A DNA stretch of 64,000 nt, from contig NC_014962.1 of assembly GCF_000186345.1 (NCBI RefSeq), positions 4,988,450 through 5,052,449 on the forward strand, read 5' to 3'. Below, piece after piece: positions 1 to 9,181 of the stretch; positions within the stretch are counted from its first letter, which is position 1; each line of letters opens with the position of its first letter. Origin of the DNA: Isosphaera pallida ATCC 43644 (GTDB lineage Bacteria; Planctomycetota; Planctomycetia; Isosphaerales; Isosphaeraceae). The notes under the pieces are model-generated. The model saw nothing but the letters and a program-made list of their open reading frames with translations. It ran no database searches and was not told the origin of the DNA. Both the position numbers and the translations under genes were made by a program.

Positions 1-596
1 GCTCCGAGCGGGCTGATCGTCTGGTGGGTGTGCTGGAGGCATTGGCCGAGGGCGGGGTGGATGTCGCTGAAGTGACGTTCACCGTGCCCAACGCCCTTGA
101 GGTGATTCAGGAGGCCCGCCGTCGCTTGGGAGATCGGATCAAGCTGGGAGCCGGCACGGTGTTGGATCCCGAAACCGCTCGCGCAGCGCTCTTGGCGGGC
201 GCATCGTTCGTGGTGGCACCCACCTTGAATCTGGAAGTGATCCGGTTATGCCGGCGTCATGGCGCGGTGGTGATGCCCGGAGCCTTCACCCCCACCGAAA
301 TTCTCACGGCTTGGGAAGCCGGGGCCGACGTGGTCAAGTTGTTCCCAGCCGATGTGGGAGGCCCCGCCTATCTCAAGGCGATCCGCGCGCCGTTGCCCCA
401 GGTCAAACTCATGCCGACCGGAGGGGTCGATCTGACTACGGCGCGGGCGTTTCTCGACGCCGGGGCCTGTTGTCTGGGAGTAGGCTCCGCGTTGGTGGAC
501 CCCAAGGCGATTGCCTCGGGAAACACCGATCGGCTCCGGGAATTGGCCCGCCAGTTCCGCGCAGTGGTTGACGAGTCGCCCATGGTCGGGAACTAG
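1..596 (+). CDS. eda: KDPG/KHG aldolase, 5'-truncated by window edge
   Basis: 2-dehydro-3-deoxy-phosphogluconate aldolase of the Entner-Doudoroff pathway, a class I aldolase that splits KDPG into pyruvate and glyceraldehyde-3-phosphate. The frame is open from base 3 to the left edge (SERADRLVGVLEAL...), so the native start lies outside the window and the GTG at 24 is internal. Family landmarks are visible: the VTFTVPNA strand, the GAGTVLDPETA segment, MPGAFTPTE, the Schiff-base lysine in VVKLFPAD, and the phosphate-binding MPTGGVD. Roughly 15-25 N-terminal residues are missing compared with the usual length of about 210. It converges on the DUF362 gene. Class I fold and family are secure. Substrate preference between KDPG and KHG cannot be told from sequence alone. 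Confidence 0.93.
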   Translation, partial: SERADRLVGVLEALAEGGVDVAEVTFTVPNALEVIQEARRRLGDRIKLGAGTVLDPETARAALLAGASFVVAPTLNLEVIRLCRRHGAVVMPGAFTPTEILTAWEAGADVVKLFPADVGGPAYLKAIRAPLPQVKLMPTGGVDLTTARAFLDAGACCLGVGSALVDPKAIASGNTDRLRELARQFRAVVDESPMVGN

Positions 597-673
597 GTTG
601 TGTTGACCATCACCCGAGTCGTTTCCACCAAGGTCCGACATTGATATTTGAAATTGTATTTTATGGGGTGAAT

Positions 674-1774
674 TTAATCTCGGAAGACTTTCATGCTTGG
701 ATGATCGACCAATTCGAAGCGTTGTTTGGAATCGGCGATGGTTTCGCCGCGTTGGTGGATGCGGTTCTCGGCGGTGGCTCCGAGGCGTCCGTCGGCCTGG
801 GCGAGGTACCAAACGCGGTTGGGGTCGATCTCCATGAGGCGGGCGCAGGTGGCATCCACGGCTGGGAGGTCGAAGCCCATCGTGATCAGGCCGGCCGGTT
901 TGGGGTTACCCATGATGGGACCATCGCCGTCCATGCCCACGATGCCGTCAACGATCGCCAGGTGGGGTCGGACGGTGGCGTTGATGTCAAGGATCGATTG
1001 CATGATCCCCTGGTAATGAAGGACGTTTTTGGGCCAACCGTAGCAGAGGCCGGGCATGACGCCAAACATATTCTTCATCGAGAGGGTCACGCCGGCCCAG
1101 TGGTGGGTCTTCATTTTGGGCAGCGAGACGATGAAGTCGGCCCGTTTGAGGGTGGCCGGCAGGAACAACTCGGGGAGGTTAGTGGCTCCCATCGGGTTGC
1201 GGGCGACGAAGATATCGTCGTGGTTGAGGTCGATGAACTCGATGCCGTCCTCGTCAAGGATGGCTTTGAGGCCCGACTGTTCCAGAACGTAGTCGGTGTC
1301 GCGGCAGTGACCTTGGCCCTCGGCGACCAGCACCTCGCCGGCGTCGAATTTGCGGAATGCCTCGGCCACTGCGCGAATGAAGCGGGGATGGGTGTTGATT
1401 TGAGGCGCGGCGGTGCTGGGTTCGACCAAGTTGGGTTTGAGCAGGATGGTTGCGCCGCGAACCCGATCCAGGTCGAGACCCAGTTCAACCAGGCCGCGGG
1501 AGATGGTGTCCACGAGCCGGGCGTCGTCGTCGTAGGAGGCGACGCGGGTGATCAGCACCTCGGCGGTGATGTTCGGCTGGGTGCGGGGCGGCAGTTGGGG
1601 GAGGCCGCGATGGCCAAAGACGCGGCTTAGAACCGCCGCGCCGCCGTTGGAGAGGGCCAGACCACCGGCAATCGCGGCGGTTCCCAACCCGGCGGCGGCC
1701 AGGAAGCCGCGGCGCGAGGTGGAAACGGGGCAGGATTCGGGAGTCTCCGGGGTGGGTGAGGTCTCAGAGTTCAT
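674..1774 (-). CDS. Tat-exported DUF362 domain protein
   Basis: A 366-residue DUF362 protein. The ATG at 1774 was chosen because it overlaps the TGA of the upstream gene in an ATGA quartet; longer in-frame starts would run deep into that gene. The N-terminus carries a twin-arginine signal (STSRRGFLAAAG, then a hydrophobic Ala/Gly stretch), so export in folded form is expected. The mature part contains ILLKPNLVEP, the LPKMKTHHWAGVTLSMKNMFG block and VDGIVGMDGDGP, which are typical DUF362 segments. Function is unknown; some family members carry Fe-S clusters, but no ferredoxin Cys cluster is visible here. Tight coupling to the squalene-cyclase-repeat protein suggests a joint role. Confidence 0.88.
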   Translation of the reverse strand: MNSETSPTPETPESCPVSTSRRGFLAAAGLGTAAIAGGLALSNGGAAVLSRVFGHRGLPQLPPRTQPNITAEVLITRVASYDDDARLVDTISRGLVELGLDLDRVRGATILLKPNLVEPSTAAPQINTHPRFIRAVAEAFRKFDAGEVLVAEGQGHCRDTDYVLEQSGLKAILDEDGIEFIDLNHDDIFVARNPMGATNLPELFLPATLKRADFIVSLPKMKTHHWAGVTLSMKNMFGVMPGLCYGWPKNVLHYQGIMQSILDINATVRPHLAIVDGIVGMDGDGPIMGNPKPAGLITMGFDLPAVDATCARLMEIDPNRVWYLAQADGRLGATAENRIHQRGETIADSKQRFELVDHPSMKVFRD

Positions 1775-2778
1775 CGGGGGAGTTCCCGGTGGGGGGACGG
1801 CGGCATGGTGGGGACGATTCCCAGCAATTCCAACGTGGTCTGGGCGAACTGGGCGGCAATCAGGTGCGCTAGACGCCACGGGTCGGCGCTGGCGGGGCGG
1901 CGGCGAAGATCCTCGGCCGATTCGCTCAACCAGGACGTGCTGAGGGTGGCTTGGTCGGTTTGACCCCAGGCAACCAGACCCAGAAGTCCCCAGCAGAGGG
2001 TGCAGGCGGCCCGGGTCTTCGGTAAACTGGTTCGAAGATAAGTCAATGCAGGGAGGATGATTTTGGCTGACGTGTCGCCGGGGAGACGTTCCGGGGCGAT
2101 TCCGGCCAGCAAGGCGAGGGTTTGGCCGGTGGGTCCCGGCTGGGGCCGCAGTTCGGTGCCGAAGACTTTGGTGTTGCCGTAGTTCCAGCCTCCCGAAGGC
2201 AACGCGCGGTCGAGGATCAGTTTGAGGGCCTCGGCGACTCGGTCGTGGTTCTCCATGCCGACCCTCTTGAGGGCCCAGACGGCCATGACGGTGGGTTCGA
2301 CCCAGGAGTGGGTGCCTTCGATCCAGGGCCAGCCGACGAGGTTGAAGTCGTGCCCGACGACGTCTTGTTGACCTCCTAGGGTCGTGCCGCGAACATTTAG
2401 CAGCCAGGAGACGGCGCGGCGGATCGGCTCGGTGAGCGGGGGGCCTTCGGTGATCTCATCGGCGAGGCTCCAAGCGAGGATCGCCCATGAAGTCGCCCAA
2501 GCGGGGCGGAGCAGTTCCGGGCGGGCCGCCACCGAGCCGTCGGCTTCCTGAAATGTTGTAAGCCAATCGGCGACCTCGCGCAGCATGCGGCCATCCGGGT
2601 CGCGTCCGGCGGCGTTCAGAGCCAGGCAGGCCATCACGGACGACTCCACCGCCGGACCGGCCCCACGGCGGTAACTCCAGGAGCGGCCTTGGATCCGTTG
2701 TTCAAGCAACCGTTCGCACGCCCAGGCCGTCCAGTCATCCTCGGTGGTCTGGCGTTCCTGAGGTGGGGGGGAAGACAT
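1771..2778 (-). CDS. Prenyltransferase/squalene-oxidase repeat protein
   Basis: A 335-residue protein built of alpha/alpha-barrel repeats like those of squalene-hopene cyclases and prenyltransferase subunits. Repeat signatures with W and G spacing are visible (VESSVMACLALNAAGRD, FQEADGSVAA, EPTVMAVWALKRVG, LPSGGWNYGN). The family DxDD cyclase motif is not apparent, so it is probably a non-cyclase repeat protein, common in planctomycetes. The start is taken at ATG 2778 (MSSPPPQ...), with a GGAG about 13 bases upstream; a start 12 codons earlier is possible. No signal peptide is evident. It is co-transcribed with the DUF362 gene through a 4-base overlap. Confidence 0.82.
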   Translation of the reverse strand: MSSPPPQERQTTEDDWTAWACERLLEQRIQGRSWSYRRGAGPAVESSVMACLALNAAGRDPDGRMLREVADWLTTFQEADGSVAARPELLRPAWATSWAILAWSLADEITEGPPLTEPIRRAVSWLLNVRGTTLGGQQDVVGHDFNLVGWPWIEGTHSWVEPTVMAVWALKRVGMENHDRVAEALKLILDRALPSGGWNYGNTKVFGTELRPQPGPTGQTLALLAGIAPERLPGDTSAKIILPALTYLRTSLPKTRAACTLCWGLLGLVAWGQTDQATLSTSWLSESAEDLRRRPASADPWRLAHLIAAQFAQTTLELLGIVPTMPPSPHRELPR

Positions 2779-2903
2779 GGTCGGGCGCTCCGCGTCGCGG
2801 GTTCGGTGGGACACGGCCGGACAACGATTCCAATCACGGTGAGGTCGCCGATCACTGGCCGCACCGCTCTCGCTTCAGGGAAGCCTGGTGAGCGAGTGGT
2901 CTA

Positions 2904-2928
2904 AGTCGAGTTTAGGTTCAACTCGACT
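2904..2928. repeat. 9-bp perfect inverted repeat upstream of the repeat-protein gene
   Basis: AGTCGAGTT and AACTCGACT flank a 7-base spacer, about 125 bases upstream of the start at 2778. It could be an operator or a 5'UTR hairpin. The rest of the 2779-3244 gap shows no convincing gene. Confidence 0.45.
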
Positions 2929-3136
2929 CTCCTGACAATTTCTCCTGAACTCACCCCAGTCATTTGAATCAAGGTCGGAGACACTTTCGGGACTTGAACG
3001 ATCCGAATGATGGTCACACGGTACGGCCGCGACTTCGCAAGCGGGTCGAGCCAATTCGCCGCGACGGGGAGGTGGTCCGAGTTGGGCCTTTGGGCCGGGC
3101 CGAGTCAAAGAGGGGGGCCACAACGCGCCAAGAGGA

Positions 3137-3180
3137 CCGCGCCGCCGGGGGAATCGGGTATTCCCGCCGACGGCGCGGCC
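3137..3180 (-). terminator. Imperfect long hairpin downstream of the subtilase
   Basis: An outer GCCGCGCC/GGCGCGGC stem and an inner GGGAAT/ATTCCC stem are separated by mismatches, about 65 bases past the subtilase stop. There is no U-tract on either strand, so a factor-dependent terminator or mRNA-stabilising hairpin is as likely as an intrinsic terminator. Confidence 0.35.
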
Positions 3181-3244
3181 GGTCAATCACGTCGGATCCA
3201 TCAAGCAAGACCGCGGAAGGGAGGCGGAGAGGTTCCCAGGTGGG

Positions 3245-6200
3245 TTAGACGCCCAGAAGCAGACGACGGGCGACATCCTCCCAACGCATGGTGTCGGCAA
3301 TGCGGGGGTCGAAGGCGCGGTGGCCGAAGCTGACCAGGGTGTCGTTGAGGGCGAAGATGCCCAAACGGCGCAGGTCCTGGGGCAGTGGGTTGAGTTGCCG
3401 CAGGGCGGCTTGGATCACCGCAGCTCGTTCACCGCCAGGGGTGGTGATGCCTTGTCCCTCGGCAACTCGATAGTTATGGATCTCCATGAGCAAACGGTTG
3501 TTGAAGTTAGTCAGGAATCGGGCTTGTTCGGCGGCCGAGGTGCTGCCGCCCAGCAGGGCCTCGAGGTTGAACGAGTCGTTGGGCTGGGCCGCGACCGGGG
3601 TGGTCGGCGTGACCGGAGCTGGAGTTGGGGGAGATGCGACAGCCGAGGGGGCTGGAGTCGTCGGAGCTGCGGCCGGGGTGGAGGCCACCGGTGTGACCGC
3701 GTTGCCGCCGGTCACTTCGACCACGCTTTGACCCGAAGTCAGCGTGGGCGTGGACGTGGGGGGAGTTGGAGCCGTGGTGGGCGTGGTTGGGGTCGTGGTG
3801 GCGGTTCCCACCGCGACGGCCTCGCCCGGCGTGTTGGTGGTCGTCGGAACCGTGGTCTCGACTGGGTTGACCGCGGCGGTGGACTCGTTCACCGGAGGGG
3901 AGGCCGAGTTGGTCCGCGGGGTGGGGGTGGGGTTGGGGTTGGCTGGAGGACGCGGGGTCTGGTTGGCTAGCACTGGGTTGTTGGGGTTGCCCGCCATGCT
4001 TGCTCGGGGGCGTCGGGCAATCTGATTGATGTCGGTGTTCAGCACCGGCTTGGCGCTGTTGAGTCGGAACAGGGTGAAGAACGGTCGAGTCGTGCCGGGG
4101 CGATCGCCGCGACCCACGCCGAACTGAGCCGGCGAGATGTTGCGGAATCGCGCCACCGCTTGGGGTGGCACGAAAACATAGCGCGGGCTGAGCCGCTGGA
4201 GGTCTTGATAGTTGCGCCGCGCGGTCGGCTCGATCAGGTTGCCGTTGGCCGAAGAGCGTTGGCGATCGACGATTACGAACGAATCCGGCTGAGGCAGCAG
4301 GCGGTGCGCCAGGGTATGGTACTGCTCGATCGAAATGACCCCGTCGCGTTGGCCGTCGATCACGTAGTCGAAGAAGTTGTAGCGGCGTTGCAGCGCCTCG
4401 GCTTGACCGGGGGTCTCGCCCAAGAAGGTTTCACCCAGCGGCGTGCCCACCTCGGAACCGCCGATCGGCGAGGAACCGGTGCCGCCCAGCAGGCGGGCCA
4501 TCGCTCGGGCTTCAGCGAACTCGGTCCCGACCGATCCATCCACGAAGTTCTGAATCTCCTGAGCCGTGATCAAGCCATTGTTGTTGGTGTCGATGACTCG
4601 CAGGAAGTCGTTGCGGATGAGGTAGTCCAGCGCGATTGCACCTTCAATGGCGGCCACCGCGTTGCCCACGTCGATCCGGGCGTAGTTGGGGAAGCCAGGG
4701 TTGAACAGATCGACTCCCTCGGGGCCGCGGCTGGGAATCTGACTGAGCAGCGGTTGTGGCGGATTGCCGGTCGAGAGGCCGTCGTCGTTGTCGGTAGCGG
4801 GCACCGCGGTCCATTGGAGGATCGAGTTGATCCCGTCGGGGTTGGCGTACACCGACAGATCGCGCAGTTGGTGCGGCCCGAAGTCCAGGGTGGTGACTCC
4901 CACCGGGGTAGTCAGGTAGGCGTCGGCGGTGAAGCCAACCTCGGCCAGGTCGCCCCAGTAATCCAGCGCTGAGGCCACCAAGGCGATCGAGCCGGTCACG
5001 ACCGCGGCGGACAGCGAGGTTCCCCCCTGATCCAGCACGTTGGTGGTCACCACGCCGGGGTTGGTGCGGGAGAAGGTGGGCAGATCGAGCGCGGGGGCAG
5101 CGAAGTCGGTGGTCACCGAGCGGTTGACCGCGCCTAGGAAGCGGTCGGCGTAGATGGCTCCGCCGGGTTCGAAGGCGACCAGGTCGATGAGATTGGCCAC
5201 GAAGTCACCGGCCTCGTCATCGAAGACGTTGATCGGTACCCCAGCGCGGTTGGTAGACAAGCCGGTGCGGTCGTTGGGGACCGACTGGCCGTCGCTGACA
5301 TATGGGAAGGGATAGACGCCCGTGACCGAGATTATCTCGTTGAGGGTGGCCAATAGCGACATCCCCTTGGTGTCGCCGGGGGTGGTGACGTCGGGCGGGG
5401 TGCCGATTTCGTTCTCGCCGGTGCCAATCTCCTGACCATTCTGGCCAGCCGGCGCGACGGTGGCGATGCCCAGGCGTCGCAGGCGGTGCAGACTGTTTTT
5501 AAAGGCGGCGACGATCTGTGGGAAGGAGCGGTAGGCGACCCCTTCGGTCTGGAAGGTTTCGTTGGTGCCAATGCCAACCGCGGCGGCAACCACGCGGGCC
5601 TGACGGTCGGGACGGATCGGGTCGCTGACGAACGGGTTGCGGGAGAGGTACTCGAAGCCGCGATAGAGGGTCTGCGCTGTCGTCGCACCGATGCCGGCAG
5701 CCTCGGCGACATCCGGAGTGGCACCCGGCACGGTTACGTCGATCGGCAGCAGGGTCGCCTGGGGCACGAACTGGTGGATCACCCCGGCGATCGGGGTACC
5801 GTGGCCCACCAACACACCTGACTGGTCGTCGTCGCCCCGACCGTTGTTGAACAGACGGCGGCCCGGCGCGACCCGGCCCCGGAACTGAGGCGTGCGGGCG
5901 TCGATGCCGGTGTCGATCACCGCCACGGCGCTGTCGCGTCCGTCGTAAGGCACGCCGAGGGTTCGCAGGTCGTCCAGACCCATGATTTGACCGGAGCTCG
6001 ATCCGGCCAGGCTCTCGGTGGTGCGGAACTGCCAGATCCCGTCGTTGTCCGAGGCGTACAAAATCGTGCCGTCGGCGGAGAAGCTGAGCGAGAGGTTTTG
6101 TTGCAGGAAGCTCTCGGCCGCCAGCAGGCCCTCGAAGGTGGTGTGAATCGACGCGCCGCCCTCGGTGGTCGGGAACAGCACTCGGAAGAATGGTTGGCCG

Positions 6201-7831
6201 CTTAGCGAGGCGGTGTCGAAGGTGTTGAAGTTCTCGGCAAAGTTGCGCACCGTGCCGGCTGGGTCGATGCGAACAATGCGTCCGCCAAACGCGCCATCGC
6301 TGCGATAACCACGTGCGATTGGGAGGTAGGTGTACTCAATGCCGACGGCAGTGCCAACGAAGACCGGGTTGCCGCCAGCATCGATGGGGATGGCGGTGAT
6401 GACGCCGTCGCCGATGACCGGCACGGTGATGGTGTCGGGGAAGGTGTCGGGATATTCCAAGCCGTCGAAGTCGGGGCGATCGAGGGTGACGGTCAGGCCT
6501 GTGGCGAGGTCGGCCACGAACAGCGATCCGGCGTTCTGGGGCAGGCCCACCGTGCCGTCGGCGGCGATGGTCCGGCCCAGCGAGAAGAAGCCGAACTGGT
6601 CGAACGAGGCGTCGATGAACCGGCGGTAGGGGGTGGTGGCCGCCTGGAAGGTGTCGGGGTTGAAGTCGCCGGACACGATGGCGTTGTCGAAGGTCTGAAC
6701 CTGATTTGGACCAATCAGGAATGAAAAGACGTTGGGGTTGAAGCCGGTCAATCCCTCCACGCCTGAGTAACGCGGGCTGCCCGGACCGTCAGGAGAGGTG
6801 GGACTGCCAAAGTCGGTGAACACCGAGTAAACCGGCTCGGGATAATCCCGGTTAGCCGAAACGATCGCCACCTGGGGACCAAAGCCCAGCGAGGTCAGTT
6901 CCACCCCGTCGGGCAGAATCGCCTTGTTGACCACCCGTTGAGTAGGCCGGAACGCATTGGCGTCGAAGTACAACGCGTTGAAGTCACGGCGGGGGAATTC
7001 GGGCACTAAGTTGCCGCCGACCGGCTCGTTGCTTTGACCGTCCCCAGCGATCACGCCCCGTAGAAAGGCTTGTTGATGAGCCGGCAACACATGGATCGCC
7101 GAGGGGTTGATGCTAAGGTTGTTGTTCTCCACCCCTTCGACGAACTGGGTGAACATGCCTAGGAACGAGCCGTCGGGACCAATCCGATAGATCGCGTTTT
7201 TACGTGGGTCGAGTTCATCGACCGAGGTGACGAACAACGAGGGGCGTCCGTCGAAATAGCCCTCGGTGTCGAAGCTCAGGTCGTACCAGTTGCCCAGGCC
7301 GGTGGCCACCGAGCGGGCGTCGTTGGTCGCGTCGTTGGGCGGGTCGAATGGGCCGGGATCGACAGCGGGCAACTGCGGCACCACGGTGTTGAGGTCGAAG
7401 AAAATCGACGCCTTGCCAGTGGCCGGATCGACCCGGTAGATCGTCCCCGGACGATTGATCGCCGGTCTGATCGGATTGGCCACCTGGGGCGCGCCTCGGG
7501 AGATCGCGTAGACCGCCCGACCAAACTCGCCGCCGGGACCGGCCTCGATCCGCACCATGTCGCCGCCGAACTGGTCCACCGGCGAGAGCAGACGCACCGA
7601 CGTCGTCGCCGCCGAACTCAGCAATTCGCCGTCCGGGGCGGATTCCGAAACGGCGATCTCGAACACGGTGTTCGAATCGTTCTGGTTGACGATCGTCACC
7701 ACCGGGTTGTTGACCGACACGATCGGCGAGAGGACCACGCGCTCCTCCAGCCGCATCACGCACTCGGGAATCAAGCTCTGCTTGCGACGCCGATCGGTCT
7801 GACGCGACCGCGGTCGGGAGGGCTGAGACAT
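3245..7831 (-). CDS. Giant secreted subtilase (S8) with LEPR-xLL-type N-terminus
   Basis: A 1528-residue S8-family serine protease. The start is ATG 7831, preceded by a strong AAGGAGAGAAGG ribosome-binding site. After a basic N-terminus comes MRLEERVVLS (about residues 25-35), the segment found at the start of many large planctomycete surface proteins. A long region of about 600 residues precedes the protease domain. The catalytic triad is predicted as Asp640 (VIDTGID), His677 (VGHGTPIAG) and Ser939 (GGTSLSAA). Two EF-hand/dockerin-like calcium loops follow: DTNNNGLITAQE near 1080, and a second, less regular one near 1165. Next is a Pro/Thr/Ala-rich linker of about 130 residues (around 1290-1420), then an 80-residue C-terminal module. 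No membrane anchor is obvious. Substrate unknown. Confidence 0.88.
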   Translation of the reverse strand: MSQPSRPRSRQTDRRRKQSLIPECVMRLEERVVLSPIVSVNNPVVTIVNQNDSNTVFEIAVSESAPDGELLSSAATTSVRLLSPVDQFGGDMVRIEAGPGGEFGRAVYAISRGAPQVANPIRPAINRPGTIYRVDPATGKASIFFDLNTVVPQLPAVDPGPFDPPNDATNDARSVATGLGNWYDLSFDTEGYFDGRPSLFVTSVDELDPRKNAIYRIGPDGSFLGMFTQFVEGVENNNLSINPSAIHVLPAHQQAFLRGVIAGDGQSNEPVGGNLVPEFPRRDFNALYFDANAFRPTQRVVNKAILPDGVELTSLGFGPQVAIVSANRDYPEPVYSVFTDFGSPTSPDGPGSPRYSGVEGLTGFNPNVFSFLIGPNQVQTFDNAIVSGDFNPDTFQAATTPYRRFIDASFDQFGFFSLGRTIAADGTVGLPQNAGSLFVADLATGLTVTLDRPDFDGLEYPDTFPDTITVPVIGDGVITAIPIDAGGNPVFVGTAVGIEYTYLPIARGYRSDGAFGGRIVRIDPAGTVRNFAENFNTFDTASLSGQPFFRVLFPTTEGGASIHTTFEGLLAAESFLQQNLSLSFSADGTILYASDNDGIWQFRTTESLAGSSSGQIMGLDDLRTLGVPYDGRDSAVAVIDTGIDARTPQFRGRVAPGRRLFNNGRGDDDQSGVLVGHGTPIAGVIHQFVPQATLLPIDVTVPGATPDVAEAAGIGATTAQTLYRGFEYLSRNPFVSDPIRPDRQARVVAAAVGIGTNETFQTEGVAYRSFPQIVAAFKNSLHRLRRLGIATVAPAGQNGQEIGTGENEIGTPPDVTTPGDTKGMSLLATLNEIISVTGVYPFPYVSDGQSVPNDRTGLSTNRAGVPINVFDDEAGDFVANLIDLVAFEPGGAIYADRFLGAVNRSVTTDFAAPALDLPTFSRTNPGVVTTNVLDQGGTSLSAAVVTGSIALVASALDYWGDLAEVGFTADAYLTTPVGVTTLDFGPHQLRDLSVYANPDGINSILQWTAVPATDNDDGLSTGNPPQPLLSQIPSRGPEGVDLFNPGFPNYARIDVGNAVAAIEGAIALDYLIRNDFLRVIDTNNNGLITAQEIQNFVDGSVGTEFAEARAMARLLGGTGSSPIGGSEVGTPLGETFLGETPGQAEALQRRYNFFDYVIDGQRDGVISIEQYHTLAHRLLPQPDSFVIVDRQRSSANGNLIEPTARRNYQDLQRLSPRYVFVPPQAVARFRNISPAQFGVGRGDRPGTTRPFFTLFRLNSAKPVLNTDINQIARRPRASMAGNPNNPVLANQTPRPPANPNPTPTPRTNSASPPVNESTAAVNPVETTVPTTTNTPGEAVAVGTATTTPTTPTTAPTPPTSTPTLTSGQSVVEVTGGNAVTPVASTPAAAPTTPAPSAVASPPTPAPVTPTTPVAAQPNDSFNLEALLGGSTSAAEQARFLTNFNNRLLMEIHNYRVAEGQGITTPGGERAAVIQAALRQLNPLPQDLRRLGIFALNDTLVSFGHRAFDPRIADTMRWEDVARRLLLGV

Positions 7832-8315
7832 CCTTCTCTCCTTCGTCGAACTCGTCCGTGTCCATCCTGGGGCTGTTGGGCTGGAAACCAGGCCGAGACT
7901 TGCCTCGAACCCGCCTCCAGGGCGCCCGTCGCCTCCCGATCGACTCGGCTCAATTCGACTCGTCTTGATTCGACTCGATCCGATCCAATCGCGACTCGAC
8001 GTGGTCAAACCACCGGAATCGCACCTTCGGCAAAGGCGGTGTCACCGGCGCGTCCTTGACCTCTCATCATCGTGAATCGACCGCCGTGTTGCCGAAGTTC
8101 AGCGAAATCATGCTTTTCGCGTGATTCACTCCAAACCCATCAAACCCATTGATCGCAACAAGCCGATCAGCGCGCAAAAACACGACCGAAGAACCCTCAA
8201 GGAGGGCCTTGGCCGTGTCGAAGCGATGGCTCTCAGTTTGGAAGGAGTCCACCGGTGTGGACGGTGAAGTCATCGCAATGCAATACACGACGACATCACT
8301 TCAATCCGCTGGACG
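7832..8315. other. Intergenic stretch, no supported gene
   Basis: This gap upstream of the subtilase holds degenerate TTCGACTCG repeats around 7938-7998 and a GTCCAC/GTGGAC hairpin at 8247-8262. Short open frames here lack ribosome-binding sites and family resemblance. Confidence 0.5.
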
Positions 8316-8358
8316 CCCTCGTGTTTCCGAGGGATGAGTGGCGTTCCCTTCCAACGCC
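8316..8358 (-). terminator. Double hairpin downstream of DUF3467 gene
   Basis: Two perfect 6-bp stem-loops follow the stop at 8390 on the minus strand: GGCGTT/AACGCC (8340-8358) and CCCTCG/CGAGGG (8316-8333). Neither has a U-tract. Their position immediately after the gene suggests 3'-end formation or protection. Confidence 0.4.
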
Positions 8359-8389
8359 CAGCGGGTTGGGGGTTGCCTTGGAGCCGCGG

Positions 8390-8788
8390 TTACTCGGTGG
8401 GGGCGATGCGGGGACCGCCAGGCTGGACCGAACCGCCAGTCGTCGCCATGCGGCGACGATTGACGTCCAGTTCGATCGTGCCGAAAAACTGCTCATGGCG
8501 AGCGATCGTCATATGCAGCGCCTGGAGCAAACGCTTGGCAGTGAAAAAGTTCATGACGATCCGTTGGCTGGCTTTGACATCCTGACGCCCCGGCGCATAC
8601 GGATTGGGATTCAAGCCGAAATCGACGATCACCTCCTCGGTGGTCGCCATCACTCGGGCGAAGTTGGTGTAAGAGGGCAAAGCTCCGCTGTCATCCACGT
8701 GGACTTCGGCCACCATCGGCTGGTTGGGGCTAGCTCCGCCCTGGGGAGCGGCGGCGCCGCCCGGACCTTCCATCATTTCCTCGGACAT
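8390..8788 (-). CDS. DUF3467 family protein
   Basis: A 132-residue small cytosolic protein of the DUF3467 family. The core (SYTNFARVMATTEEVIVDFGLNP ... SQRIVMNFFTAKRLLQAL) has the family's typical alternation of strand and helix. The start is ATG 8788 (MSEEMMEGPG), with a GGGAG upstream; an in-frame start 12 codons earlier has no ribosome-binding site. The first 35 residues are Gly/Ala/Pro-rich and probably disordered. Function is unknown. It appears monocistronic. Confidence 0.85.
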   Translation of the reverse strand: MSEEMMEGPGGAAAPQGGASPNQPMVAEVHVDDSGALPSYTNFARVMATTEEVIVDFGLNPNPYAPGRQDVKASQRIVMNFFTAKRLLQALHMTIARHEQFFGTIELDVNRRRMATTGGSVQPGGPRIAPTE

Positions 8789-9157
8789 CCCTGAATCTCC
8801 CGTCTGGTGTCGCGGTTTCCTCACGGTCGGCCAAGTCCGACGCGAGCAACAAGGCGCTTGGGAATGACCGACTCGGAGCGGCGAATCCTCTCACGATCCG
8901 ATCCGACTCCCGAACGTCGCCCTCGACTCGGTGACGGCCCGGTGAACCAGCCCCTCGATCCGACCCGTTTGATCGAACCCGTTCGACGCGGCCGATTCCT
9001 CCTCCAACGCGGTGGGAGGCCTTCTTATCAAGGGGGACGCGGCGGCGTTCGCAAGCGCCTCCGTCTCAATGAGTTTGCCCCAACCGCTCGGTTCGCACAA
9101 CCCGACTTCCCGCCAAGACACCCCTGGTTGACTGATCCCCATCGCTCACGGATGGTG
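8789..9157. other. Intergenic stretch, no supported gene
   Basis: About 370 bases between the DUF3467 start and the lipoprotein stop. It presumably holds the DUF3467 promoter, but no clear -10/-35 pair, repeat or coding signal was recognised. Confidence 0.5.
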
Positions 9158-9181
9158 CCAACCGCCAAGTTCAGCGGTTGG
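9158..9181 (-). terminator. Hairpin enclosing the lipoprotein stop codon
   Basis: CCAACCGC and GCGGTTGG form a perfect 8-bp stem whose 8-base loop contains the TGA stop codon of the minus-strand lipoprotein. No U-run follows. Confidence 0.45.

Noticed and set aside
641-1630. Plus-strand open frame antisense to the DUF362 gene
   Set aside because: Low-complexity Gly/Val/His-rich translation, with no ribosome-binding site. The opposite strand is a recognisable family.
3600-4030. Tandem DNA repeat or CRISPR-like array in the subtilase
   Set aside because: The repetitive look comes from Pro/Thr/Ala codons of a linker in the coding frame. There are no regular repeat-spacer units.
8067-8288. 73-codon minus-strand frame between the DUF3467 gene and the subtilase
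   Set aside because: The composition is not absurd, but there is no ribosome-binding site, no signal and no recognisable family. Too weak to annotate.
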